DNA from: Streptomyces fradiae
GTDB taxonomy: Bacteria > Actinomycetota > Actinomycetes > Streptomycetales > Streptomycetaceae
Length of the DNA stretch: 64,000 nucleotides
Direction of reading: 5' to 3'
NCBI RefSeq assembly: GCF_041270065.1
Contig: NZ_CP065958.1
Span: 6,448,001 to 6,512,000 of the forward strand
Every line of letters starts with the position of its first letter. The first letter of the stretch is position 1. A model generated the notes under the pieces. It worked only from the letters and a program-made list of their open reading frames with translations, ran no database searches and was not told the DNA's origin. Shown piece after piece: positions 10,847 through 19,109 of this stretch. A program made the position numbers and the translations under genes.

Positions 10847-11704
10847 TCAGAAGGGGTACCAGCGCACCTCGGGGTCGCCGTCCCGCAGCGAGGCCACCCG
10901 CCGCTCGAACTCGGCCAGCGCCTTCGGGTTCGTCGGCGCGTGCTGGGCCACCCAGGCGCAGCTGGCGGTCTCCCGCGCCCCGCGCAGCACCGCGCAGCCC
11001 TCCCACTCGCGCACGTCCCAGCCGTAGGCGGTGGTGAAGGCGTCGTAGGCGGCCGGGTCCAGGCCGTAGCGGTCCCGGGAGAGGGCGAGCACCACGAGAT
11101 CGTGCTCGCGCAGGTCCGAGGAGAAGGTCTCCAGGTCCACCAGGACCGGACCGTCCGGGCCGACGTGCACATTGCGGGGCAGCGCGTCGCCGTGGATCGG
11201 GCCGGGCGTGAGGTGCGGGACGAGGGCGGCGGCGGTCGGGGCGAAGGCGTCCCGGCGCTCGCGCAGATAGGCGGCGTCGGCCGGGTCGATCGCGTCGCCC
11301 GCGAGCCGCAGCCAGCGCTCCACCCCGGCAAGGAGTTCCCGCCGCGGCAGGTCGAGCCCGGCCGGCTCGGGCAGCGCGTGCACCGCCCGCAGCAGCGGCG
11401 CCAGATCGCGCGGCTCACTGGGCCGTACGGCCTCCGGCAGCCGGTGCCAGATGGTCACCGGGTGGCCCTCGGCAAGGAGCGGCTTGGGCTCCGCGGCCCG
11501 TACGGCGGGAACACCGGCCGATTCCAGCCAGCCGGCCAGGGCCAGCTCGCGCTCCGCGCGCGGCAGCAGCTCGGCGTCCCTGCCCACCTTCACCACCAGG
11601 TCGCCGAGCGCGAAGACCGCGTTCTCGCCGAGCGCGAGCAGGGTCGCGCCGGCCGCCCGCAGTCCCGCGGCGGCCAGGATCTCCCGGGCCCGCGCCTCGT
11701 CCAT
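10847..11704 (-). CDS. Aminoglycoside phosphotransferase (APH) family protein
   Basis: A kinase-fold protein of 285 residues. The N-lobe has ENAVFALGDLVVKVGR with the ATP-binding Lys; PIHGDALPRNVHV near residue 180 is the catalytic loop with Asp and Asn, and LVDLETF provides the metal-binding Asp. The family includes antibiotic and small-metabolite kinases, and this context gives no substrate, so resistance should not be assumed. The start at 11704 has GGGGAGAG upstream. The upstream region, shared with the divergent sugar ABC operon, holds a 10-bp inverted repeat. Confidence 0.85.
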   Translation of the reverse strand: MDEARAREILAAAGLRAAGATLLALGENAVFALGDLVVKVGRDAELLPRAERELALAGWLESAGVPAVRAAEPKPLLAEGHPVTIWHRLPEAVRPSEPRDLAPLLRAVHALPEPAGLDLPRRELLAGVERWLRLAGDAIDPADAAYLRERRDAFAPTAAALVPHLTPGPIHGDALPRNVHVGPDGPVLVDLETFSSDLREHDLVVLALSRDRYGLDPAAYDAFTTAYGWDVREWEGCAVLRGARETASCAWVAQHAPTNPKALAEFERRVASLRDGDPEVRWYPF

Positions 11705-11732
11705 CGTTCTCTCCCCACAGCAGCTGCGCATG

Positions 11733-11765
11733 ACGGATGCGAATACGCCAAAGTCTCGCATCCGT
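11733..11765. promoter_or_regulatory. 10-bp inverted repeat between the APH gene and the sugar ABC operon
   Basis: ACGGATGCGA (11733-11742) and TCGCATCCGT (11756-11765) are perfect reverse complements with a 13-bp spacer. The site begins 28 bp upstream of the APH start and about 95 bp upstream of the first permease start. It could be an operator or an mRNA leader hairpin. Confidence 0.55.
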
Positions 11766-11859
11766 GCAGGTCACCTTGACGAACCGGCGGCCCGTCACGA
11801 CGATGACCGAGTCCCAGACAGGCCTTAGGGTGACAAACCGGGCACAGGGGGGTCGATCG

Positions 11860-12798
11860 GTGAGTGTGACGACCGCGCCGAAGCGGTCCGCGGCGCGCAG
11901 CACCGCCCCCGCCCGGCCCCCGGGTCCCGGCCGCGACTTCGGCGCCTGGTTCCTCGTCCTGCCGGCCCTGCTGCCGATCCTGGTCCTCAGCGTCGGCCCG
12001 CTGCTCTACGGCATCGGGCTCGCCTTCACCGACGCCCAGTCCGGCCGCACCCAGGCCACCCGCTGGATCGGCACCCTCAACTTCCAGGACCTGCTGCACG
12101 ACACCCTCTTCTGGGAGTCCTTCCGCATCGGCCTGCTGTGGGCGGTCGGCGTCACCGTCCCCCAGTTCCTGCTCTCCCTCGGCCTCGCGCTGCTCCTGAA
12201 CCAGGAGCTGAAGCTGCGCTGGCTGGCCCGGGCGCTGGCGATCGTCCCCTGGGCGATGCCCGAGGTCGTCGTCGGCATCATGTGGCGCCTCGTCTACAAC
12301 CCGGACGCGGGCGTCCTCAACGAGACCCTGCGCGACCTCGGCCTCGGCGACGGGCGCGCCTGGCTGAGCGGCCTCGGCACCGCGCTGCCCGCCGTGATCG
12401 TGGTCGGCGTCTGGGCAGGCATGCCACAGACCACGGTCGCCCTGCTCGCCGGGGTGCAGAACACCCCGCGCGAGCTCCACGAGGCCGCCGCCCTCGACGG
12501 CGCCGGCGCCTGGCGCCGCTTCCGTACGGTCACCTGGCCCGCCTTGCGCCCCGTCGCCCTCGCCATCACCTCCCTCAACTTCATCTGGAACTTCAACTCC
12601 TTCGCCCTGGTCTACGTCCTGACCAACGGCGGACCCGGCGGCCGCACCCGTCTACCCATGCTCTTCGCCTACGAGGAGGCCTTCCGCTACGGCCAGTTCG
12701 GCTACGCCGCCGCCATGGGCTGCGTGCTGGTCGCCGTCGTGTCCGTACTGCTCGCGCTGTACCTCGTCGGACGCCTCAAGGGGGATCAGGACCGGTGA
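11860..12798 (+). CDS. Carbohydrate ABC transporter permease (MalF/UgpA type)
   Basis: One of two membrane subunits of a sugar importer; 312 residues. After a Pro/Arg-rich N-terminus (about 1-25), about six membrane segments follow. The EAA motif contacting the ATPase is ELHEAAALDGAGAWRRF near residue 208. GTG 11860 is chosen because AGGGGGG lies seven bases upstream; longer upstream readings lack a ribosome-binding site. The stop overlaps the next start (GTGA), so translation is coupled. No ATPase gene accompanies the operon, as is usual for Streptomyces sugar importers that share MsiK. Confidence 0.9.
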   Translation: MSVTTAPKRSAARSTAPARPPGPGRDFGAWFLVLPALLPILVLSVGPLLYGIGLAFTDAQSGRTQATRWIGTLNFQDLLHDTLFWESFRIGLLWAVGVTVPQFLLSLGLALLLNQELKLRWLARALAIVPWAMPEVVVGIMWRLVYNPDAGVLNETLRDLGLGDGRAWLSGLGTALPAVIVVGVWAGMPQTTVALLAGVQNTPRELHEAAALDGAGAWRRFRTVTWPALRPVALAITSLNFIWNFNSFALVYVLTNGGPGGRTRLPMLFAYEEAFRYGQFGYAAAMGCVLVAVVSVLLALYLVGRLKGDQDR

Positions 12799-13637
12799 GC
12801 GCCTTCCGTACGCGCGGGGCCGCCCGCGCCGGCCAGTACGCCGCGCTCCTCGCGTATCTGGTCTTCCTCGCCTTCCCGTTCCTGTGGCTGGTCTCCACCG
12901 CCTTCAAACCGGCCACCGAACTGGGCTCCCTGCACCCCACCTGGATCCCGCGGGACCCCACCCTCGCCAATTTCCGGCAGGCCTTCGAGGAACAGCCGCT
13001 GCTCCGCGCCGCCGGGAACAGCCTGCTCGCCGCGGTCGCCGCCGCCCTGATCGCGGTCGCCGTGGCCACGCCCATGGCCTACGTCCTGGCCCGGCACCGC
13101 TCCCGGCTCACCGCCGCCGCCACCGGCTGGGTCGTGGTCAGCCAGGCCTTCCCCTTCGTCCTCCTGATCATCCCGCTCTTCCTCGTCCTCAAGAACCTGC
13201 ACCTGATCAACAGCCTGCCGGGCCTGGTCATGGTGTACGTGGTGTGGTCGCTGCCGTTCGCGCTGTGGATGCTGACCGGATACGTACGGGCGGTGCCGGC
13301 CGAGCTCGAAGAGGCCGCGGCCGTCGACGGCGCCGGCCGGCTGCGCACCCTGGTCTCGGTGACCGCGCCGCTGCTCGCGCCGGGCCTCGTCGCCACCGCG
13401 CTCTTCGCCTTCATCACCGCCTGGAACGAGTTCTTCTTCGCCCTCGTGCTCCTCAAGACCCCGGAGAAACAGACCCTGCCCGTGGTCCTCACCCACTTCC
13501 TCGGCGCGGAGGGCGCCGCCGACCTCGGCCCGCTCGCCGCCGCGGCCTTCCTCGCGACCCTGCCGTCCCTGGTCGTCTTCGCCCTCATCCAGCGCCGGAT
13601 CACCGGCGGCATGCTCGCCGGGGCGGTGAAGTCATGA
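12795..13637 (+). CDS. Carbohydrate ABC transporter permease (MalG type)
   Basis: Second membrane subunit, 280 residues, with six predicted membrane segments. The EAA loop ELEEAAAVDGAGRLRTL lies near residue 172. It starts at GTG 12795, overlapping the previous stop by four bases, and its own stop overlaps the next ATG, so all three genes are translationally coupled. With its partner it would form the channel for one sugar or oligosaccharide; the sequence does not identify which. Confidence 0.9.
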   Translation: MSAFRTRGAARAGQYAALLAYLVFLAFPFLWLVSTAFKPATELGSLHPTWIPRDPTLANFRQAFEEQPLLRAAGNSLLAAVAAALIAVAVATPMAYVLARHRSRLTAAATGWVVVSQAFPFVLLIIPLFLVLKNLHLINSLPGLVMVYVVWSLPFALWMLTGYVRAVPAELEEAAAVDGAGRLRTLVSVTAPLLAPGLVATALFAFITAWNEFFFALVLLKTPEKQTLPVVLTHFLGAEGAADLGPLAAAAFLATLPSLVVFALIQRRITGGMLAGAVKS

Positions 13638-14980
13638 GGCGGGTACGGCGGTTGGCGCAGGCACGGCGGTTCGGGCGGGCGCGTCGGTTCGCGACCGCCG
13701 TCGCGGCGGCCGCCCTGCTGCTCACCGGGTCGGCGTGCACGGCGGACCAGCGGCCCGACGACGGCTCAGGCGTCGTCCGGCTCCGCTTCCAGTCCCTCGC
13801 CTGGCAGCAGGAGTCCGTCGACGCCAACAAGCAGCTCGTCGCCGAGTGGAACGCCGCCCACCCGGACATCCAGGTCGACTACGTACAGGGCAGCTGGGAC
13901 TCCGTCCACGACCAGCTGCTCACCTCCTTCGAGGGCGGCGAGGCCCCCGACCTCGTCCACGACGCCTCCGACGACCTCGCCGACTTCGCCTACGGCGGCT
14001 ATCTGGCCGATCTGCGCCCGCTGCTCTCCGTGCGGCTGCGTGCCGACATCCCCGCCGAGAGCTGGCGGACCACGACCTTCGGCGACGGCGTCTACGGCGT
14101 GCCGTTCCTCCAGGAACCGCGCATGATCATGGCCAACCGGAAGCTCCTCGCCGATGCCGGGGTGCGTGTCCCGACTGCCGAACAGCCGTGGAGCTGGGAG
14201 GAGTTCCGCAGCGTCGCCAAGGACCTCACGAAGATGATGGGCGGCGGCCGGTACGCGGTCGCCTGGCCGTTGAAGGAGCCGGTGTCCGTCTCGCTCAACC
14301 TGGGGCTCTCGGCCGGCGGGCGGCTCTTCCACCGGGGCGCCGACGACAAGGTGACCCTTCGCTTCGAGGACGCCGACGCGGTGGTGCCCGGCACCATCCG
14401 GGCCATGGTCGGCACCGACCGCACCGCCTCCCCGGCCACCCTCGGCAGCGGCGGCTCCGACACCCTGCCCGGCTTCTTCGGCGGCCGGTACGCGATGGTG
14501 CCGCTGGGCTTCTCGTACCGGCAGCAGATCGTCCAGCAGGCGCCCGAGGGCTTCGACTGGACCGTGCTCCCGGCCCCTGCCGGGGCGGGCGGACTCGCGC
14601 AGGGCGTCAGCCCGCAGACGCTCTCCATCGCCGCCGACAGCCCGCACAAGAAGGAAGCCGCCGCCTTCCTGGAGTTCTTCCTCCAGCCGCGCAACACCGT
14701 GCGGCTCGCGCTCGGCGACTGGATGCTGCCCACCTCCACCACCGCGCTCGCCGATCCCGCCCTGCACACCCCGGAGTTCGGCTGGGCCACCGGCGCGGCC
14801 GTCGCCCAGGCCCTGCGCCCGGCGCCCGCGCAGTCGGTGCGCGGCTACCCGGAGTGGAAGGACAAGGTGGCCACCCCCGCCTTCCAGGAGTACTACAGCG
14901 GGGCCATCGGCACGGAGGAGTTGAGGCGGCGTCTGGTTACCGATGGAAACAGGGTGTTGGCCCGCTACCAGCGCGACTGA
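13634..14980 (+). CDS. Extracellular sugar-binding lipoprotein of the ABC importer
   Basis: 448 residues. An Arg-rich N-terminus and hydrophobic stretch end at TGSAC, a plausible though imperfect lipobox, so it is likely anchored outside the membrane. LRFQSLAWQQE...LVAEWNAAHPDIQVDYV and FEGGEAPDLVHDASDDLADFA follow the usual order of family 1 solute-binding proteins. Coupled to the upstream permease by an ATGA overlap. It sets substrate specificity, but the ligand cannot be read from the sequence. Having the binding protein last in the operon is less common than first. Confidence 0.88.
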   Translation: MRRVRRLAQARRFGRARRFATAVAAAALLLTGSACTADQRPDDGSGVVRLRFQSLAWQQESVDANKQLVAEWNAAHPDIQVDYVQGSWDSVHDQLLTSFEGGEAPDLVHDASDDLADFAYGGYLADLRPLLSVRLRADIPAESWRTTTFGDGVYGVPFLQEPRMIMANRKLLADAGVRVPTAEQPWSWEEFRSVAKDLTKMMGGGRYAVAWPLKEPVSVSLNLGLSAGGRLFHRGADDKVTLRFEDADAVVPGTIRAMVGTDRTASPATLGSGGSDTLPGFFGGRYAMVPLGFSYRQQIVQQAPEGFDWTVLPAPAGAGGLAQGVSPQTLSIAADSPHKKEAAAFLEFFLQPRNTVRLALGDWMLPTSTTALADPALHTPEFGWATGAAVAQALRPAPAQSVRGYPEWKDKVATPAFQEYYSGAIGTEELRRRLVTDGNRVLARYQRD

Positions 14981-15214
14981 TCACCCGTCCCGCCCCTCCC
15001 GAGACGGCCCCCAGGTCGTCCAAGTCGCCCGAGTCAAGGGGGGAGTTGGGGAGATTTTCCACCCTTCTCATTAAGAAGCCTTGTTGGATAAGTCACAGGT
15101 CCGAGAAGGGGTTTATTTGCACTCGTCAATGGGACAGGGTTTCGAACGAGCGACCGGAGAGTTTGCGTCCGATGGCTCAACCCCCCACAAATCCTGACGA
15201 GGAGACCCCTCTTC
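14981..15214. other. Intergenic region upstream of the secreted subtilisin
   Basis: This 234-bp stretch is AT-richer than its surroundings between about 15050 and 15130 and probably holds the subtilisin promoter. GAGGAG at 15199-15204 is the ribosome-binding site. I could not pick a clear -35/-10 pair. A weak CTTCT-CATTA-AGAAG hairpin is present. Confidence 0.4.
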
Positions 15215-16426
15215 ATGGCAATACACAAGCGTGTCCGCCGGACCCGTTACATCGCCGTCACGACCGCGATCGCGGCCGTCGCCGGAGTCACCGTCCTCTA
15301 CGGCCCGTTCGCCGGTGCGGCCCCCGCGCCCGCCGAAGGAACGGTCTACGGACTCGGTGTCGAAGGCGCCGTCGCCGGCAGCTACGTCGTGCTGCTCGAC
15401 GAGAAGACCAACCAGGCCGGGAAGACCGACCTCGCGAGGGAGTACGGCGGCACCCTGCGCCGCAGCTACGACTCCGCCGTCAACGGCTTCTCGGTGAACG
15501 GACTCACGGAGACCGAGGCCAAGCGCCTCGCCGCCGACCCGTCCGTCGCCAAGGTGGTGCAGAACCGCACGTTCAGCATCAAGGAGACCCAGGAGAACCC
15601 GCCGTCGTGGGGCCTCGACCGGGTCGACCAGACCGAGACCGCCGGCGACGACAAGTACACGTACCCCGACAGTGCGGGCGAGGGCGTCACCGCGTACGTC
15701 ATCGACACCGGCGTCCGCATCAGCCACCAGGACTTCGGCGGCCGGGCCTCCTACGGCTTCGACGCCGTGGAGAACGACGACGAGGCCCAGGACGGCAACG
15801 GCCACGGCACCCATGTCGCGGGCACCATCGCCGGCTCCTCCCACGGCATCGCCAAGAAGGCGAAGATCGTCGCCGTCCGCGTCCTCGACGACAACGGCTC
15901 CGGCACCACCGAGCAGGTCGTCGCCGGCATCGACTGGGTCACCAAGAACCACCAGGGCCCGTCCGTCGCCAACATGAGCCTCGGCGGCGGGGCCGACCCG
16001 GCCCTCGACGACGCGGTCAAGAAGGCCATCGCCTCCGGCGTGACCTTCGGCGTCGCCGCCGGCAACGAGTCCTCCGACGCCGGCGAGGGCTCCCCGTCCC
16101 GCGTGCCGGAGGCGATCACCGTCGCCTCCTCCACCAAGGACGACGAGCAGTCCAGCTTCTCCAACTTCGGCTCGGTCGTGGACCTCTACGCCCCGGGCTC
16201 GGACATCACCTCCGCCTGGAACGACAGCGACACCGGGACCAAGACCATCTCCGGTACGTCGATGGCCACCCCGCACGTGGTCGGCGCCGCCGCCGTCTAC
16301 CTGGCCGGCCACCCCGACGCCACCCCGGACCAGGTCGCCGAGGCCCTGGTCGGCGGAGCCACCCCCGACAAGATCGGCAACGCCTCGCCCGGCACCGCCA
16401 ACAAGCTCCTGAAGATCGTCGAGTAA
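15215..16426 (+). CDS. Secreted subtilisin-like serine protease (S8)
   Basis: 403 residues: signal peptide (about 1-35), an I9-type propeptide (about 50-120) that normally acts as chaperone and inhibitor, then a peptidase S8 domain. The triad is complete: Asp164 in VIDTG, His197 in GHGTHVAG, Ser349 in GTSMATPH. It should be exported, self-processed and active outside the cell, perhaps in nutrient release. Its size and order resemble proteinase-K-type enzymes. GAGGAG ten bases before ATG supports the start. A strong terminator follows at 16447-16479. Confidence 0.95.
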   Translation: MAIHKRVRRTRYIAVTTAIAAVAGVTVLYGPFAGAAPAPAEGTVYGLGVEGAVAGSYVVLLDEKTNQAGKTDLAREYGGTLRRSYDSAVNGFSVNGLTETEAKRLAADPSVAKVVQNRTFSIKETQENPPSWGLDRVDQTETAGDDKYTYPDSAGEGVTAYVIDTGVRISHQDFGGRASYGFDAVENDDEAQDGNGHGTHVAGTIAGSSHGIAKKAKIVAVRVLDDNGSGTTEQVVAGIDWVTKNHQGPSVANMSLGGGADPALDDAVKKAIASGVTFGVAAGNESSDAGEGSPSRVPEAITVASSTKDDEQSSFSNFGSVVDLYAPGSDITSAWNDSDTGTKTISGTSMATPHVVGAAAVYLAGHPDATPDQVAEALVGGATPDKIGNASPGTANKLLKIVE

Positions 16427-16446
16427 CCCTCCCCGCACGACCGGCG

Positions 16447-16479
16447 ACCGCCGTGCCCTCCCCCACGGGGCACGGCGGT
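16447..16479 (+). terminator. Rho-independent-type terminator after the S8 protease
   Basis: ACCGCCGTGCCC (16447-16458) and GGGCACGGCGGT (16468-16479) form a perfect 12-bp stem with a 9-base loop, 20 bases after the protease stop. There is no long U tract, as is usual in Streptomyces. Confidence 0.85.
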
Positions 16480-16484
16480 CGTCC

Positions 16485-16490
16485 TATGGT
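16485..16490 (+). promoter_or_regulatory. -10 element (TATGGT) of a leaderless DUF1697 transcript
   Basis: TATGGT ends six bases before the ATG at 16497, putting the expected transcription start at the start codon. No Shine-Dalgarno sequence is present. It sits directly after the terminator of the previous gene. Confidence 0.55.
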
Positions 16491-16496
16491 GTGGCC

Positions 16497-17063
16497 ATGA
16501 CGAAGACCTACGCCCTGCTGCTGCGCGGCATCAACGTCGGAGGGCACCGCAAGGTCCCCATGGCGGAGCTGCGTTCCGTCCTCGAAGGCCTCGGCCACCG
16601 GGACGTGAAGACCTATCTGCAGAGCGGGAACGCGGTCTTCACCACCGCCGCCGACGCACCCGACACCACCGACGAGGCCGTCCGGGAAGCCGTCGAGGCC
16701 GCGATCGAGAAGCACTTCGGCTTCACCGTCGACTGCCTGGTCCGCGACCACGCCTACCTCGCCGCCGTCGCTGCCGACTGTCCCTACCCGGCCGAGGAGC
16801 TGGAGGGCAAGCAGCTGCACGCCTTCTACCTCTCCGAGCGGGTCGACGAGAAGCGCTTCGCCGCCCTCGACCGGGACTCCTTCCTGCCCGAGGCCTTCGC
16901 CCTCGGCGACCGCGTGCTCTACCTGTACGCCCCGGCCGGCCTCGGCACCTCCAAGCTCGGCGAGGCGCTTTCCCGGCCCGCGCTCTTCAAGGGCCTCACG
17001 GTCACCGCGCGCAACTGGAACACGGTCCGCAAGCTGGTCGAGATGACGGAGCACGAGGACTGA
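16497..17063 (+). CDS. DUF1697 family protein
   Basis: 188 residues. The opening [21 protein letters not shown], the YLQSGNAVF segment near 41 and the C-terminal [14 protein letters not shown] are hallmark stretches of DUF1697. The biochemical function of the family is not established, to my knowledge. ATG 16497 is preferred over GTG 16491 because of the leaderless -10 spacing. It stands alone between a terminator and another promoter, so it is probably monocistronic. Confidence 0.9.
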   Translation: MTKTYALLLRGINVGGHRKVPMAELRSVLEGLGHRDVKTYLQSGNAVFTTAADAPDTTDEAVREAVEAAIEKHFGFTVDCLVRDHAYLAAVAADCPYPAEELEGKQLHAFYLSERVDEKRFAALDRDSFLPEAFALGDRVLYLYAPAGLGTSKLGEALSRPALFKGLTVTARNWNTVRKLVEMTEHED

Positions 17064-17138
17064 CGAGCGATCCTGCGGGCCTGATTGGCCCAGCCCGGTG
17101 CGTCGTGATTGGCCCGCCCTGCCGGGCCACCCCGGTCC

Positions 17139-17144
17139 TAGGCT
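17139..17144 (+). promoter_or_regulatory. -10 element (TAGGCT) of a leaderless DsbA-like transcript
   Basis: TAGGCT ends seven bases before the ATG at 17152. TGATTGGCCC occurs twice upstream, at 17082-17091 and 17106-17115; the second copy overlaps the expected -35 area. Confidence 0.5.
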
Positions 17145-17151
17145 GGGGACC

Positions 17152-17769
17152 ATGACGACGACCCGTACGCCCACCGTGGACTTCTACTTCGACCCCGCCT
17201 GCCCCTTCGCCTGGATCACCTCCCGCTGGATCCTCGAAGTGGAGCGGCAGCGCGACATCGACGTCCGCTTCCACGTCATGAGCCTCTACTTCCACAACGA
17301 GGGCAACGAACTGCCCGACTGGTACCGCACCCTCGTCGACGCCTCCATCGGCCCGGTCCGGGTCGCCGCCGCGGCCGCCGAGCAGCACGGCGAGGACATC
17401 CTGCGCCCGCTCTACACCGCGTACGGCACCCGCATCCACGAGCAGAAGAACGAGGACTTCGACGCCGTGATCGCCGAGTCGCTCGCCGAACTGGGCCTGC
17501 CCGCCGACCTCGCCGCCGCGGCCCACGACCCGGCGTGGGACCCGGCGGTCCGCCGCAGCCACGACGCCGGCAAGGACCCCGACGCCGACGCCTACGTCGG
17601 CACCCCCACCCTCCACATCGACGGCACCGCCTGGTTCGGCCCGGTCCTGCGCGCCGTCCCGCGCGGCGAGCGCGCCGCCGCACTCTTCGACGCCTTCCGC
17701 GTCCTCGCCGGCGACCCCGACCTCTTCGAGCTCAAGCGCACCCGCACCGGCGGACTGGACTTCTCCTGA
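17152..17769 (+). CDS. DsbA-fold protein of the mycothiol-dependent nitroreductase (Rv2466c) family
   Basis: 205 residues, cytoplasmic. The protein closely follows Mycobacterium tuberculosis Rv2466c as I remember it: [17 protein letters not shown] near residues 14-30, FHVMSL, GPVRVA, the cis-Pro loop VGTPTLH and the ending FELKRTRT. Rv2466c uses a CPWC active site with mycothiol. Here the motif is C17-P-F-A20, so the second cysteine is missing, which implies a monothiol mechanism or a loss of redox activity. The gene stands alone with its own leaderless promoter. Another mycothiol-related protein family member follows. Confidence 0.88.
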   Translation: MTTTRTPTVDFYFDPACPFAWITSRWILEVERQRDIDVRFHVMSLYFHNEGNELPDWYRTLVDASIGPVRVAAAAAEQHGEDILRPLYTAYGTRIHEQKNEDFDAVIAESLAELGLPADLAAAAHDPAWDPAVRRSHDAGKDPDADAYVGTPTLHIDGTAWFGPVLRAVPRGERAAALFDAFRVLAGDPDLFELKRTRTGGLDFS

Positions 17770-17811
17770 GCCGTGTCGCGAAACTTCAAGACCGGGCCAC
17801 GGCGCACTCCC

Positions 17812-17817
17812 TAACGT
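17812..17817 (+). promoter_or_regulatory. -10 element (TAACGT) of a leaderless TIGR03086 transcript
   Basis: TAACGT ends seven bases before the ATG at 17825, with no Shine-Dalgarno sequence. Inferred from spacing. Confidence 0.45.
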
Positions 17818-17824
17818 AGGGATC

Positions 17825-18391
17825 ATGAACGCGATGCACCGACACCTCACCGCCTGCGCCGCCGAGTCCGCCCGGGTCACCCGCGGCGTCACCGCCGAAC
17901 AGCTCGCCGCGCCCTCCCGCTGCACCGACTGGACCGTACGCGAACTCGCCAACCACCTCGTCCTCTACGGCGCCCACGGCCTGGAGCACCGCGCGCTGCG
18001 CACCGAGCTCCCCGAGGAGACCGTGCAGCGCGACTTCACCGCCGACGCCGACTGGGCCGAGCGGTACGCGGCGCAGCTCGACCGGGCGCTCGCCGCCTGG
18101 GAGAAGCCGGAGGCCTGGGAGGGGGAGATCGACCTCGGGGGCAGCGGCATGCCGGCCGGGGAGATCGCCGCCATGCTCGTCCTCGAGCTCGCCCTGCACG
18201 GCTGGGACCTGGCCCACAGCACCGGGCAGGAGTACCAGGTGCCCGAGGAGACCGGGGCGTTCGTGCTCGAGGTCGTCGGGCGCTACGCGGAGATGTACCG
18301 GGAGTACGAGGGGTTCGACGCGCCCGCCGCCACGGAGGACGGCGCCCCGGCCTTCACCAGGGCCCTCGCGCTCAGCGGCCGCAGGGCCTGA
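17825..18391 (+). CDS. TIGR03086-type metal-binding protein (DinB / mycothiol maleylpyruvate isomerase fold)
   Basis: 188 residues. The N-terminal helix with CTDWTVRELANHL near residues 36-48 and the later ALHGWDLAHSTGQ near 124-136 supply the His residues of the DinB-like metal site. Members are often mycothiol-dependent transferases or isomerases, but the function of this subfamily is unproven. The last 109 bp overlap the 3' end of the convergent chelatase gene. Its predicted leaderless start agrees with neighbouring genes. Confidence 0.85.
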   Translation: MNAMHRHLTACAAESARVTRGVTAEQLAAPSRCTDWTVRELANHLVLYGAHGLEHRALRTELPEETVQRDFTADADWAERYAAQLDRALAAWEKPEAWEGEIDLGGSGMPAGEIAAMLVLELALHGWDLAHSTGQEYQVPEETGAFVLEVVGRYAEMYREYEGFDAPAATEDGAPAFTRALALSGRRA

Positions 18392-19104
18392 GCCGCCGGC
18401 TCGTACCGCTCCAGGAGCAGCCGGGCCAGTTCGGGGGAGGGGCCCAGGACGCCTGCGAGGAGCGCCCCGCCCTCGGCCGCGCCCGCCGCGATGCGGTCCG
18501 GGAGTCGGCCGGGGGCGATCACGTACGGGGCCACGGCCACCCGGCGGACGCCCGGCTCGGCGCGGAGCGCCCGTACCGCGTCCTCGGTCCGGGGAAGAGA
18601 TGCGGAGGCGAACGCAGGCCGCACGGAGCACCAACCGGTGTTCCGCAGCTCCCGCGCCGTTTCTGCGATCACTGCGATCGCCTCCGGGTCGGTGGAGCCC
18701 GCCGAGGCCAGGACGACCCCGGTGGTGCTCTTGTCGGCGGGCGTCAGGCCCGCCTCGTACAGGCGCCGTTCCACCGTCGCGAGGAGCAGCGGGGACGGGC
18801 CCAGGACCTCCGCCTGCCGGATCCGCAGCGAGGCCGGGGCCTGCCGCAGTACGGCGGGGATGTCGGCCTTCGCGTGGAAGGCGCGGGTCAGCAGCAGCGG
18901 CAGCGCCACCACCTCCCGCACCCCCTCGGCGGCGAGCCGGTCGAGCACCCCCGTCACGGACGGCAGGTTGAAGTCCAGGAACGCCGTCTCCACGCGCAGC
19001 CCCGGCCGCAGCGCGGCGGCCCGGGCCACCAGGGCCTGGACGGTCGCCGCGTGCCGCGGATCACGGCTGCCGTGCGCGATGACGAGGAGGACAGGGGCGC
19101 TCAT
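18283..19104 (-). CDS. Sirohydrochlorin chelatase-like protein (CbiX/SirB family)
   Basis: 273 residues in two related halves. VLLVIAHGSRDPRHA near the N-terminus and TRAFHAKADIP near 75 carry the two His residues that bind substrate metal in CbiX/SirB. The family inserts Co or Fe into sirohydrochlorin. As the last gene of the sulfur operon its likely role is Fe insertion to make siroheme for the sulfite reductase encoded upstream, which is inference from context. Five bases separate it from ssuC. The 3' end overlaps the convergent TIGR03086 gene by 109 bp. Confidence 0.87.
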   Translation of the reverse strand: MSAPVLLVIAHGSRDPRHAATVQALVARAAALRPGLRVETAFLDFNLPSVTGVLDRLAAEGVREVVALPLLLTRAFHAKADIPAVLRQAPASLRIRQAEVLGPSPLLLATVERRLYEAGLTPADKSTTGVVLASAGSTDPEAIAVIAETARELRNTGWCSVRPAFASASLPRTEDAVRALRAEPGVRRVAVAPYVIAPGRLPDRIAAGAAEGGALLAGVLGPSPELARLLLERYEPAAQALRPLSARALVKAGAPSSVAAGASNPSYSRYISA

Positions 19105-19109
19105 CGGGA

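Noticed and set aside
10847..11704. Antibiotic resistance gene
   Set aside because: The APH fold alone does not show resistance; many members phosphorylate other metabolites and the context is not a resistance cluster.
11766..11859. DasR-type operator for the sugar importer
   Set aside because: No ACTGGTCTAGACCACT-like sequence is present.
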